DNA from: Amborella trichopoda
Lineage: Eukaryota; Streptophyta; Magnoliopsida; Amborellales; Amborellaceae
Reading direction: 5' to 3'
Length of the DNA: 64,000 nucleotides
NCBI RefSeq assembly: GCF_000471905.2
Contig: NW_006499207.1
Span: 747,514-811,513 of the forward strand
Shown here: piece after piece, positions 10,467-21,923 of the stretch
Layout: the number at the start of each line of letters is the position of its first letter
How positions within the stretch are numbered: the first letter of the stretch is position 1
Program-made: the position numbers and the translations under genes
The notes under the pieces: generated by a model
What the model was told of the DNA's origin: nothing
Databases searched by the model: none
What the model saw: the letters and a program-made list of their open reading frames with translations, nothing else

Positions 10467-11951
10467 GTGATTGAAGAATTCCCTCTCAAAGATGAGAGCC
10501 CTTTCCCCCATCTCATTTCCGTTGAGGCGGATGATGCTGAAAAAGCATGCCATGAGGTGAACACTAAAAGGACTGATCGGGGCATGATCGAGCCGGTTAT
10601 CTATGAAGATCCAAGCTTGATTATGGGTGAAAGCAAGCCTCCAGATGGGGCAAAGAGCCACTCTAACCCTAGTGACCCCATCAATCCTGAGCCAGTTGAG
10701 GCATTACCCAATCAAACTCCCGAGTACCTCTCAAGTCGGGGCACCGAGAGCAAAGTCGTCTTCAAGCAGACTCACTCAGGGCAGCTCATAGACCTGAATC
10801 AATTTCCCTTATACTCTTGATGAGCTGGAAGACACTGCTGCGGGGCAGTCCCGGTGACTCGAATGAGACAGAAGCCAAAACCACCGAGGGAATTTCCCAT
10901 GACCCCTTGGTGGTGGAAAGTTCAAAAGATGAAGGGATTAGTCTTCCTCCCATGATTTAAGAAAGTTGTCCACCAGCTCCTCCCAAAGTTTGCCTCAACA
11001 TCCCAGCTCCCCGAGATGAAATTGAAAAGAGAACCGATACTCTTGAGCTTCTTCAAAGGGTTGAAAAGCTCATTGTTAAGATCGATCTCATAAAAAGAAT
11101 GGGACTTTGCCGTCGTTCACCCTCTCCCGGCCTTCATTGGGATTTGCCCTAGAATCTTGGAGAAGTGCTGGACTCCTATCCCCTCTAGATGGTTTTAATG
11201 ATATGGCCTCCCTCACCCTCTCTCATCTATATATTCTTGCCTTTGATGAGAATTCCTCACTCTCATTCGAGGAAAGCCACTCCCCAGTACTGGATGGGAT
11301 GAGTTGTGCTTCCCTTGCTTGCAGCCCCACCTAAATGGCTCCTCCATGCCCTGAAGGCATCATAATTCTCCACAAAGCCAGCTGCATGCTTCCCCCATGT
11401 CATGCGTGCTGCATGTGCGCTCTTGACGATGACAGTAAGCCCTCGTCCTATGAGGGTTTCACATTCCCGTTAGGTGATGAAGAGCTCAATTCTAATGGAA
11501 CGACATCCCTCGCCAGCATCCACCCAATGACTCCTACCTCTGATGAGAGTTTGTCACTCTCATTTGAGGAAAATCATTCCCTAATAGAGGATGAGTTAGT
11601 TAGCATTCCCTTCGCTGACCACCCGGATGAAATAGTGCCTCTAGCTCCCGAAGACACCACGATTCTTTATGAGACTGACCACATATGGGCTCCATGTCCT
11701 GAAAATATTATGGTTCCTTATGAGGACAATCTCATGTTCTTCTGATATCTTGAAAAATGTTCCTCAATGATGATGATATGACCTCATCGTCTTATGAGAG
11801 TTTCACATTCTCATTAAATGATGAGGATACCCAAGCCTTGGAAAATGAAGTAGGCCGGAGGGAAGGCCCGGTGGCCCTCACCAATGATGTTGTTAAAGCA
11901 GTCGTAGTTGAATCCAAGATTGTAAGCTTCCGGGCATGTAATGGGCAATAG
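10467..11951 (+). pseudogene. Acidic, internally repeated region between leader ORF and gag of E-0
   Basis: Open frames at 10,467-10,820, 11,107-11,334, 11,335-11,745 and 11,757-11,951 lie in series with only a few stops or shifts between them. They appear to be one decayed reading frame rich in Asp, Glu and Ser. Short motifs recur: 'SLSFEE.HS' twice (11,250 and 11,555 regions), 'SSYE.FTF.L.DE' twice (11,445 and 11,790 regions), and 'PE..I.L.', 'APCPE' repeats. I do not recognise a domain. E-1 has no region of this size before gag, so the segment is peculiar to E-0. Confidence 0.4.
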
Positions 11952-12067
11952 AAGAAGAGTCCTCAAGTATGGATGCTATTGAAGCTATAGTGATCGACAA
12001 AGTACTAAAATCCTATGGAGACAAGATTACGCTGCTCAATGCCGCATTAAGGTGATTATAAGCGGAG

Positions 12068-13170
12068 ATGATGTCAAATAATGAAATGATGGAAATTTTG
12101 TGCCAAGAGGTATTGATGTCTCATACCCCCTTGAGGCACCAAGCCCTCTTTACCGTATTTCAAGCACCTCGCCTGGTCATCGAAACGTCAACACCGAAAG
12201 AAGGGCCACACCCACCCTCTCCTCCCTCATTGCCGGTCCCCTCCTCATTAGCTCAGGTTGGGAATGAGGAATTAGTGAAAGGCATGGTAGCTGAAGCATT
12301 GAAAAAGTACAATATCCTAGTGATGGAAGAGCCAAATCTTTACAAAAAACTTTACCCAGCATATGTTGACCAAACTCCATTTCCACCAAGCTATCAAAGA
12401 CTAAGTTCCCCAAATTTGTCGGTACTGGCTCATCACAGCAACATATAGCCCATTTCATTGCAGCATGTGGCAATACAACGAACAATGAGCACCTACTACT
12501 TCGGGAATTTGTGGGAACCCTTATAGGGGCAGCATTCAAATGGTACTCTCGGTTACTACCAAGGTCAATCTCATCATGGGCACAAATGGAGGAAGAGTTC
12601 CTTAAGCTCTTTTGGGACATGAAAAGAAAGTGCAACTCTTTGAGGTGAAGCAAAAGCCACACTAGCCAATGATCACATACATCAAAAGGTGGGGCAACCT
12701 GACCATCAATCTAGCCATACCAATAGGTGAGCCTCAAGAAATAGAATACTGCATAGGTGGCACGCACCCAGAATTGGCTCGTTATGTCACTTCATTATGG
12801 CCCACTACATTCGCCAAGATGGTCGACAAGGCAGTTCAAATTGAAGGTTCGCTCAAGCACCACGGAAGTATATCTGGACCCTTTGCATCAGTCAAAGACG
12901 ATGATCAATTATCAGCTGCCATAAGAAATACCATGCACCCCTCAAGTCAAGGTTGGCACGAGGATTACTCCTTTGACAAGTGTATGATCCCCAAGTTACT
13001 TGAGACTGTCTTATCAGAGGGGATGATCGTGCTACCCGTGCTTAAAAGATAGAGGGAACTTGTAAGAGAAAGCAAGCCCAATTATTGCCAATATCATAGA
13101 AAACTTGGTCATAGCACTAAGGACTGTCATGCCGCCAAGGACATCATCTAGAACTTCATAGACATGGGAA
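12068..13170 (+). pseudogene. gag: gag of E-0 (Tat-type, degenerate)
   Basis: This is capsid/nucleocapsid coding sequence. Open pieces are 12,068-12,448 (motifs 'EELVKGMVAEALKKY', 'YKKLYPAYVDQTPFPPSYQ'), a frame-shifted part at 12,430-12,660 ('IAHFIAACGN', 'AAFKWYSRLLPRSISSW', the usual retrotransposon gag core) and 12,669-13,052. The knuckle YCQYHRKLGHSTKDC (CX2HX4HX4C) lies at 13,086-13,127, followed by a stop. The order and motifs match E-1 gag at 30,250-31,270. Coding stops soon after the knuckle and no protease follows. Confidence 0.75.
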
Positions 13171-13199
13171 AATTGAACTTCGGACCTGATTCTATGCTT

Positions 13200-13816
13200 G
13201 ATTCAGTGCCACACATAGTCCAAACTATACAACCCTAAACTATAGCACACGTCCTAGTTGCACAATGTTAAACTACACAACATTTGGTCTCGAAGGAAAA
13301 ACCTTAAACATACCCTCAGGTCTTACGGATGACCTTAAAACACGCCAAATTAATGGCCATGGTGGCATGACCTTAAACACACTTTTGAAAAAAAAAGAGA
13401 GAAGAAGACGGACATGATGAAACAAATATCAAGAAAAAAAAAAAAAAAAAAAAAAAAAAAAACAAAAAAAAAAACAATGAATGATGGACATGGTGTGCAT
13501 CCCCAAAGGCCACCATGGGCAAACTATGTCAAAAAGAAAAAAAGACGGGCATAATGAAAACCCGCAAGGGCACTATGGGCAAGATTGTCAAAATAAAGGG
13601 GGTGTGGTAAAAACCCTTCGGGTCACTCACTCTCAAATGACGGGCGTGTTGATCCTTCCCTATGGGTCATCATGAGTTAAAATGTCAAACGTCCATGTAG
13701 CAAGGCATTAAACTGCACGACATATTGTCCATTTTCACGACTATAAAATGCTTTTTGTTCCTACATGTCTCCATGGGGTTACCGCTTGACACCCTCCTTT
13801 TTGACGTGTTCCCCCT
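13200..13816 (+). repeat. Start of the E-0 3' region, with a poly(A) tract
   Basis: No gene. A few copies of the GACCTTAAAC/CCCTAAACTA minisatellite motif lie at 13,215-13,385. A near-pure A run follows at 13,434-13,474. Then come 13,490-13,690 repeats of 'CACNATGGGCAAANTATGTC'-like sequence, related to the segments at 20,140-20,300 and 40,110-40,270. Confidence 0.6.
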
Positions 13817-15078
13817 AATCAAGGTGTACCTCGGTCGCGACTGTGAGGCTTCGAAGCAAAGCATGCGCCCGTCTCTGCAAAGCCATGTATCAAAGAGGTG
13901 TACCACAGCTCCTACTGTGAGGCTTCGAAGTAATGCATGCAACCGTCAATGCATGCGATCACCTCTACAAAGCCATGTATCAAAGAGGTGTACCATAGTT
14001 CCGATTGTGAGGCTTCGAAGCAGAGCATGCAACCGTTAAGGCATGCAATCACCTCTACAAAGCTATATCCCAAAGAGGTGTACCATAGTTTTGACTTTGA
14101 GGCTTCGAAGAGAAAACATGTAACTGCCTCATCGATAAAGAGGCATACAATAGTTACAACTATAAGATTTCAAAGCATGCACCCGCCTCTACAAAGCCAT
14201 GTATCAAAGAGGTGTATCACAGTTCCGATTGTGAGGTTTCGAAGTAGAGCATGCAACCGTCAAGGCTTGTGATCGCCTCTACAAAGCTATATCCCAAAGA
14301 GGTGTACCAAAGTTTCAATTTTGAGGCTTTGAAGCAAGAGCATGTAACGGCGTCACAAACAAAGAGGGGTATCGTAGTTCTAACTGTAAGATTCCAAAGC
14401 ATGTGACCATCTCTACAAAGCCATATATCAAACAGGTGCACCACAGTTCCAGCTGTGAGGCTTCGAAGCAGAGCATGTAACCATCAAGGCATGTGACCAC
14501 CTCTACAATGATATATCTCAAAGAGGTGTACCACAGTTCCAGCTGTGAGGCTTCAAAGTAGAGCATGCAATCATCAAGGCATGCAACCACCTCTATAAAG
14601 CCATATATTAAAGAGATGTACCACAGTTCCGATTGTGATGTTTCGAAGCAGAGCATGCAACAGTCAAGGCATGTGATCACCTCTACAAAGCCATAATACA
14701 AAGAGGTGTACCACAGTTCTGACTGTGAGGCTTCGAAGCAGAGCATGCAACCATCAAGTCATACGATGGCCTCTATAAGGCCATATATTCAAGAGGTGTA
14801 CCACAGTTCCGACTGTGAGGCTTCAAAGTAGTGCATGCAACCGTCAAGGCATGCAACGGCCTCTACAAAACCATATATTAAAGAGGTGTGCCATAGTTCC
14901 AGTTATAAGGCTTTGAAGCAAAGCATGAAACCATCAAGGCATGCGACCACCTCTACAAAACCATTTATTAAAGAGGTGTACCACAATTTCGACTATGAGG
15001 CTTCAAAGCAAAGCATGGAAGGCATGCACCCCCGTCTACAAATCAATATCTCAAAGAGGTGTACCACAGTTTCAACCG
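13817..15078 (+). repeat. 90-bp tandem satellite-like array with a 224-bp higher-order duplication
   Basis: Sixteen copies of a unit centred on AAAGAGGTGTACCACAGTTCC, followed by TGAGGCTTCGAAG and CTCTACAAAGCC. The 'AGGTG' positions are 13,823, 13,896, 13,986, 14,076, 14,141, 14,210, 14,300, 14,365, 14,434, 14,524, 14,614, 14,704, 14,794, 14,884, 14,974 and 15,056. Most spacings are exactly 90. The spacing 65-69-90 occurs twice in succession, marking a duplicated 224-bp block. Open frames on both strands here come from the repeat. Confidence 0.92.
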
Positions 15079-15680
15079 TATACCCCTACAACTGATAGGG
15101 TGCTTTCAACACCCATTGTACCCATTCCATGCATCATCATTACCTCAAGACTCTCCTTGCCTCCATTTTTCCAGTTGAGTCACACCATTTGTAGCTCTCT
15201 TAAGCCTCCATCATGCAACCTAACTGCCCATGACCCCACTTCTTGTCATGTGTGCCCTTATGCTAGACCATGTTACCACCGTGTGTATTCTACCACTATC
15301 CCTAGTGGAGTTGCACTGGTGTCACACCAACATCCCCAGTAGGAGTTACACCTGTGCTGCAGGCCATCATCGCTAGTGGAGTTAGCGGCAATTCAAAAAG
15401 GTCATGCTTACCCCTTCAATCCTAGTGGGTTAGCCTCGCACTAAGCTATCTTATCCCCAAGGAGTCAGATTACCTTTTATAAGCCTATTCCCCATAGAGT
15501 CTCATCTTTCATCCCAAGGAGTCACACTTGCCCCGTAATCCCTAGTAAAGTCTGCTTCTGTTTTCCATTTCTTTGTCTAAGCCCTCTGCCTGAGTATAGC
15601 CTCCATAACTATTTTATCCCCAGGGAGTCCGATTGCTATCCACAGACCTATCCCCTATGGAACTTCACCTACGCCATGGT
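15079..15680 (+). repeat. Degenerate ~35-bp repeats in the E-0 3' region
   Basis: No gene. Repeated 'CCC(T/C)AGTGGAGTT' / 'CCCCAAGGAGTCACA' units occur throughout. The same type of sequence occurs at 38,290-38,370 and 38,890-39,300 in E-1, in the same orientation and the same order relative to the GACCTTAAAC minisatellite. Confidence 0.6.
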
Positions 15681-16175
15681 CCATGTTGCATGACCTTAAG
15701 CTGCACAGCCACGGTCCATGCTGCATGACCTTAAACTGTATAGCCATCGTCCGAGCTGCATGACCTTAAACTACACAACCTTGGTCCAGGTGCATGATCC
15801 TAAACTCCATAGTCCAACCTATATGACCTTAAACTATAGCAGAGGCCTAGTTGCACGACCTTAAACTGCACGGTCTGTGATGCATGACCTTAAATTGCAC
15901 AGCCATGGTTTGAAATATATGACCCAAAACCATGGTGCACGTCCTGGTCACATGGCGTTAAAAGGCTTAGCACCATGGTCCAAACTATTTGACCTTAAAC
16001 TGTAGCGGAGGTCTAGTTGCACGACCTTAAACTGCATGGTCCTAGTTGCATGACTTTAAACTGCATAACCACGGTCCAAGCTATATGACCCTAAACTATA
16101 GTGCACGTCTTAGCCGCCTGACGTTCAACTACTTTTCATAGGTCCCAGAGGCATGACCTTAAACACCCCCCGACA
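15681..16175 (+). repeat. GACCTTAAAC minisatellite of E-0
   Basis: Many 29-45-base units with the core ATGACCTTAAACTGCA alternate with 'GGTCTAGTTGCACGACC' and 'GGTCCAAGCTATATGACC'. Homologous arrays lie at 38,360-38,880 and 39,310-39,600 (+) and 46,430-47,930 (- strand of E-2). Confidence 0.85.
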
Positions 16176-16253
16176 CATGCGCACACGCCCATTACATGCA
16201 TCTTCAGGCATGTCTTCCCTAACCGACCTGTCCATGTGTAAGCATCACCTTTA

Positions 16254-16258
16254 TCACC
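16254..16258. other. Target site duplication of the solo LTR (left copy; right copy 19,748-19,752)
   Basis: TCACC on both sides. Removing the insert and one TSD joins E-0 3'-region sequence smoothly (..CATCACCTTTATCACC to TCCCCAGT..). Confidence 0.8.
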
Positions 16259-17185
16259 TGTCACGACCCCGCCCCTTGACCCTCACCGGAGGGCGACAGA
16301 GTGCGCGACCGGAGGTCGCGAACGTCACTCAGGTGGGAGTGCAATCAATACATAAAAAAATAGAATTGAGAGCAAACCACGAAGAGAATTAGAATAAATC
16401 CATTCATCAAACAAACCTCATTCCAAAAGGTAGTTCGATATCAAAAGTCTTTACAATTTCTTTGAGGCACTACTGGCCTAAATACACAAAATGAAGTGTA
16501 CATTATATTACTAAAATCATTATAACATATTGTGGAGGTCTTCGGAAGACAGCTTCTCAAACTTCTTAATTTCGGGCTTCAAACCCCCAAACTGCCACCC
16601 ACCTTTTGCACAGCTGCTACCACCCTTCACTCTACAGTTATGAGATTAACATGGAATGAGCTAAAAGCCTAGTAAGTAGATCACTACCCTTGCTTTTCTG
16701 ACTAATAGTATATACATAGTAACATGCTCATATCTTATCAGATATCTCATTTGTCTTACAAAGTAAGTCACATATCAGAGTACACATGAATACTATATTA
16801 AAAAGAAAAGGGTAAGGATCAGTTAACAGAGCATTACTTGTTCTCAAGATGATATCTACCTTTGAGCGTATCACAGTTATAGTCAGATCTCCTTATAGAA
16901 TTCCGACAAGCTAAATAGATAGTCTTACAGAATATAGAATTCAGACAAGCAGAACAGATAAGTTACTCTCGAAGTAGAAGCCACATCGATCAGGCTAAGC
17001 CAATCATGAGCTTGGGACTTCTACCCCCATTCGGGAGGGAGGACAATGACAAGTGGGGGCCCCACTTCATCAAGCTCTAACCCACGCACAAAAACACTAG
17101 TGTGGTTTTGGGTTTCGATAAGCTGAGGCCTTGCAAGACCCGACCTTCACTTGTGCCTTAGGGGAGAGGGTGTTACACTACAATT

Positions 17186-17760
17186 GGAGGATCCAATACA
17201 TAGTGCCCATGAAAAATCGGGGGGTGCGACCCTCCCAGTTATATACAAAAATACATCTTGACTCCAGTCCTATCATAGGAGTCGAGGTACATAAATACCC
17301 GACTAGCAATGGAGGACCCATTGCGTAGCGGTCAAAGAATCAGAGCATCTTCTACCAATGGAGGACCCATTACGTAGCAGTCAGAAATTACAGAATAACA
17401 TCATTCATATAACAGAATCAGAATACCCTCTACCAATGGAGGACCCATTGTGTAGTGGCTAGAATCACAGAATAACAGAATTCACATAATAGAATCAGAA
17501 TATCCACTAACAATGGAGGACCCATTATGTAGTGGCCAAAATCACAGAATAACATAATCAGAATATCCAGTACCAATGGAGGATCCATTGCGTAGTGGCC
17601 AGAAATCAGAATAACAGAATTCATATAACAGAATCAGAATATCGACTACCAATGGAGGATCCATTGCGTAGTGGCCAGAATCACAGAATAACAAAATTCA
17701 AATAGCAGAATCAAAATATCCACTACCAATGGAGGACCCATTATGTAATTGCCACAAATC
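17186..17760 (-). repeat. ~76-bp tandem array with a hairpin in each unit
   Basis: Seven or eight copies of a unit containing CTACCAATGGAGGACCCATTGCGTAG occur, at about 17,190, 17,310, 17,360, 17,440, 17,516, 17,578, 17,654 and 17,730. The last four spacings are 62-76. CAATGG pairs with CCATTG around an AGGA loop, and the flanking CTAC/GTAG extend the stem. Open frames on either strand are a by-product. Confidence 0.85.
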
Positions 17761-19330
17761 AGTATACATATAACATAATAAGACAGTATCAATATCACAT
17801 AATGGTCGTGTTAACGTTGTGGATTAACAGTATCAATATCATAGAATGATAGTATCAATATCACGGGATGACAATTTAAATCTCATGGAATGCCAGGATT
17901 AGCATCACCTTTTTAACAATATCAGATTCATATTATATCAGTATCAACATTATTTGATCACATTATCAAAGTCATACAATTTTAGTGTCGTTGTCACATT
18001 TCCTGAAATCTCAAGTAGTGACATCTAATCAAAACATAGACATAACTCCCAATTCTTTTTGAAGCTAAAGACGGTTCCAGAACAAATCTTTCACTCGACA
18101 CCCCTACCCTTCAAATGGGAGTAGTTTGAAGACAATTGGGCCCCATTTGACCCCTCAAAGTTTCCAAGAGGTGAGGGTTAACCAGCTGGACCCTGCTGTG
18201 TACAGTGGACAGTCTCATACCCTGCTTCATATCACTATAACTTTCAAACCATGAGGCAATTGATGACGGCTTCAAAATAAAAGTGTAAGTCAAAACGTGT
18301 ATCTTCTAATAAGCTAAATTTGAAAGCATTTGGATTCCATTTATTGTTTCAAAGATATGTGCCAAACAATGTGATCTTTCTGAATTTTATCAATACTGCC
18401 CACAGTGATATACCTTCATAGTTTGAAGTATAAATTTCAATCTAAAAATAATTTCAAAATAATATCTACATACAAATTTTAGCCCATTCAAATATTTTTC
18501 AAATGGCTGTGGTTTGGCCGAAAATTTATTCTATTTATTCAGTTAAAATTAGTGACCACAGTGGTATTAGTGAAAAATCCAGGAAAACAGTCAACAGAGA
18601 TATACCTCCTCATTTTGAAGCATAACTCCATTTTTATAAGGAATTTAAACAGTGGGAAAAAGCAAGCGTTTTACTCAACTCATACATATTTCCAATGGCA
18701 GTAATTTGAGGTTAATCAAACCCCGTTTGACTATTCAAAAGCCACTTTAAGAAAACACACATATTCCTGGAATTTCAGAATAGCATATGACATGTTCAAG
18801 AACACATTCCATAAAGAACATGATAATAACAATTCTCTCACAATGTATATACATAATATGAATTTCTTACATAATCTAAGAATCATACATTCATTTTCAC
18901 ATCCATCCTTATCATAGAATAAAAACCCCAAATTCTACGACACATATACTTCTATTGCTCATTTCACATGCATAAGTTCCCATGCATCCTTATGACTACA
19001 AAGCAATGGCAATGGATCTACTTACATGAATACAAAGGTGCCCTCTCCAATCCTCTGCTCTCAGCTCTCACTCGCCCAATAATGGATGCCCTCCTACCCT
19101 CACTTCTTCAACCCTTGTGCCTTAGAGAGAGGAGAAATGAGGGGAGAGTGAGTGGCGTGGGTGAGAAAAGAAGCTTAAGTAGTCTTATTTTTTGGGTGGT
19201 GGTCCAAGTGTCATCAAAAGACTTAAACTCTGGACAAGTGGCACTCACATCAGCATGCATCTAACAAGTGGCATTCATAATTCATGCATATCAGTAACTT
19301 AGCTGGCATTGGTCTCAACTCAATCAGTGC

Positions 19331-19735
19331 TAGCACTCCTTCCTCTTCACAGCCAGTGTTGGTCACAACTCAGCCGGCGCTGACACTTCTTCCTCTTCAC
19401 AGCTGGCGCTGGTCACAACTCAGTTGGTGCTGACACTTCTTCCTCATCACAGCCGGCGTTGGTTACAACTCAGCCGACGCTGACACTTCTACCTCTTCAC
19501 AACTGGTGTTGGTCATAACCCAGTCGGCGCTATCACTTCTTCCTCTTCATTACTGGCGCTTGTCAAAATTCAGTCGACGCTGACACTTCTTCCTCTTCAC
19601 ACCTGGCGTTGGTCACAACTCAGCCGGCGCTAGCACTTCTTCCTCTTCACAACCGGCACTGGTCATAACTCAGCCGACATTAACACTTCTTCCTCTTCAC
19701 AATCGGCGCTGGTCACAACTCAGTTGGGAAAAGTT
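19331..19735 (-). repeat. 50-bp tandem array in the solo LTR
   Basis: Eight units of exactly 50 bp (TCCTCTTCAC at 19,341, 19,391, 19,441 and every 50 up to 19,691) contain CCGGCGCTGACACTTC and GGTCACAACTCAG. The array lies at the 5' end of the LTR (U3 side). The LTR at 21,924-24,627 has a different array in the same place. Confidence 0.92.
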
Positions 19736-19752
19736 TGGGTCATCTCATCACC

Positions 19753-20700
19753 TCCCCAGTAAATACATCTTCCTCCATTACCATTTATCATTCCCTAATG
19801 AGTCTCACTAGTGCTCACAAAATGATGAGCCATCCTACTACCCATACTCACCGTCAGCTTGTGGGTCACCACTTTTTACCCACCATTCATACATCATCCA
19901 CTTTTCATAAGTAGCCTCGTGTCATCTCACCAAAGTGAGCCAAACCACCACTATACTCACTCCCATGGCCTCCACAGAATGTCATTCATCACCACCACGG
20001 TCTAACTATATGACCTTAAACCATAGTGCATGTTTTAGTCACATGACATTAAACTGCTTTGCACAGGTCCCGGAGGCATGACCTTAAACATGCCCTCATA
20101 AAAAAAGGAAAAAAAATATAACGGGCATGGTGTATACTTGAACAAGGGAATGTCATGAGTAAAAATGACGGATGAGCATGGTCACAAAACTATGAATAAG
20201 AGAGTTCTGTGAATAAAAACCTTGGCACGATGAAAGCCCGAAAGGGCACTGTGAGTAAAAATGAAAAATAAGGGTGGACATGGCCGAAAGGTCATGGGTA
20301 AAAGAGCCCCGAATAAAAGGAATTTGGTGAAAACCGTCTTTACGGTGCCGCTTCTCTAATCCAAGCAAAAACCCACAAAGGGTGTTTGGACCAATAAGCA
20401 GGTTGATGCAGCGTTCGCCTCTATAGGCGGCTTCAGCCCACATTCTAAGGAGAAAATCCCTGGTGTCACAATACTAGGACCCAAAAATACGAGCATCAAG
20501 CAAGATTCTGACAGCTTGAGTCCATTTATAAAAAGGACTTTAAGGACAGAAGACTCGCTAAGAAGGAAAGACAAGTCTCATGAGGAAGAGCACTATTCTC
20601 ACGAGGTCACTAACGCACTCCAAAATGCTAAAGATGCCCCAAGAAAAGCCAAGTCAGCTAGAAATTGGACCTGTTATGTAAACACAACTACAAGCAGTAG
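19753..20700 (+). repeat. Remainder of the E-0 3' region
   Basis: No gene. GACCTTAAAC minisatellite units lie at 19,980-20,095. 'GGGCATGGTGTATAC' and 'ATGAGTAAAAATGA' repeats follow at 20,120-20,330 (counterparts at 40,110-40,270). After about 20,340 I recognise nothing; the boundary with E-4 is placed near 20,700 only because its gag is readable from 20,708. Confidence 0.6.
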
Positions 20701-20707
20701 GCAGGGG

Positions 20708-21819
20708 TTATCCCCATAGCTGGTCACCTTGATAAACTGAGGTACCCTGCCCACCGAGTACAATCTGGTGCATTACGTAGATGGACCCCAACGAAAGGCC
20801 CTTTTTAGATTTACATTCCAACCAAAACACACTCTTAGTTCCTCGAAATTGAGGCCTTAGCTCCTTCCCCTTCAAATGCAAAGAACCGAATTTGGGTTCA
20901 TCCTTCAATGTCGAGCAGTCTCTAATCAAGTGGCCTGACTTGCCACACCGGAAGCATGCCTTCGCCTTTAACCAGCACTCGGGAGTTGCATGACCGAGCT
21001 TCCCACAACAACCACACTGCACTGGCTAGTTGAACTTGATATTGTCCTGAAAGACCTTATGGTTCTTACCATTTCTCCAGTCTCCTCTTTCTTGGAAGTC
21101 TCTCGGGGCCTTGCCTTTCCCTTCTCCTTCCTTAGCCGGTATTCATCGCACTCTCCTTCTATCTTTCTAGCCAAATCCACCAATGGGGAGAAAGTCTTAA
21201 TATTGGCTGCCACTACCCTTCCTCGAATATCTAGTCTAAGGCCCCTCTCAAACTTATTTGCTTTACGAGCCTCCGTATTGATAATGTACGGCGCATATCG
21301 AGACAACTCTGAGAACTTAGCCGCATAACATTCCACAGTCAATTTACCTTGTTGCAATCCTATGACCTCTACTTCCTTTCTTTTTTTTACCGAGTCAAGG
21401 AAGTAATTTTATTTAAAGGCCCCTAAAAATTCTACCCAAGTAGGTATTGTCCCCATTTGTTTCTAGGCCTGCCGAACAGAATGCCACCAATGCTCGGCGT
21501 CGCCTTCTAGCATGAAGGTATCCAGCCTTAACTTCTGCCCATCTGAGCACTGTAAGACTCTGAAGATTTTCTAAACTTGCATCAGCCACCTTTCAGCTTT
21601 CTCCACTCCTCCATGTCCCATAAAGGTTGGTGGCTTTAACTTCTTAAACTTCTCTATTAGACCACTATCATTATGGCATAGGCTAGGGACAACTATGGAC
21701 AACATATGGTCCTTCATTATCTGAGTCATGGCTCTTAAGGTCTTGAAGAATTCACCAAGGGCCTCGGTATTCTCATCACTGGAGCTCGCATTATTAGCCT
21801 GTGTCCTCGACATCTTCAA
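20708..21819 (-). pseudogene. gag: gag of E-4 with two CCHC knuckles
   Basis: This is nucleocapsid/capsid coding sequence in three overlapping frames. 21,819-21,571 is the N-terminal part (starts MKMSRTQANN, contains 'KLKPPTFMGHGG'). The middle capsid part at 21,560-21,360 is broken by stops. 21,357-20,968 has 'TVECYAAKFSELSRYAP', 'KFERGLRLDIRGRVV' and a basic Lys/Arg/Glu tail. 21,022-20,708 has two canonical knuckles, CGCCGKLGHATPEC and CFRCGKSGHLIRDC (both CX2CX4HX4C). The knuckle frame overlaps the capsid frame, so at least one frameshift separates them. Motif set and order match Tekay-type chromovirus gag. Confidence 0.85.
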
Positions 21820-21907
21820 TCAAAGACACAAGCACTCTATTACCAGCTGACTCAAACTACTATAGGGACACTTCTACACTCTCTAGGCCAAGAATCCTAT
21901 CTTGATT

Positions 21908-21919
21908 GCTCTGATACCA
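21908..21919 (-). other. Primer binding site of E-4 (initiator tRNA-Met type)
   Basis: The minus strand reads TGGTATCAGAGC, a perfect match to the common plant tRNA-iMet PBS, four bases after the LTR end and about 90 bases before the gag start. Confidence 0.93.
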
Positions 21920-21923
21920 TAAC

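Larger units (their letters stand above)
16259..19747 (-). repeat. Solo LTR, chromovirus-like, inserted in the E-0 3' region
   Basis: On the minus strand it runs from TGAGATGACCC (19,747) to ..GGGTCGTGACA (16,259), with TG..CA ends and a perfect 5-bp TSD. It has no internal region. Its 3' end resembles that of the LTR at 21,924-24,627 (both read ..GGGGTCGTGA.A with a GAGGGCGACAGAGTGC-like segment nearby), so it belongs to a related family. It contains two tandem arrays (17,186-17,760 and 19,331-19,735) and long A/T-rich stretches with nothing else recognisable. Confidence 0.85.
5471..20700 (+). mobile_element. E-0: Tat-lineage element with gag but no pol, split by a solo LTR
   Basis: The order on the plus strand is LTR (5,471-9,284), PBS (9,288), leader ORF, an acidic repeat-containing region (10,467-11,951), gag (12,068-13,170), then directly a 3' region with minisatellites (13,200-16,258 and 19,753-20,700). 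I find no protease, RT, RNase H or integrase motifs and no 3' LTR. The right end is cut near 20,700, where minus-strand chromovirus gag begins. It is either a non-autonomous member or a copy that lost pol by deletion. Confidence 0.7.

Noticed and set aside
13685..15095. Several 75-143-codon open frames on both strands
   Set aside because: All lie in the 90-bp tandem array and are periodic translations of the repeat.
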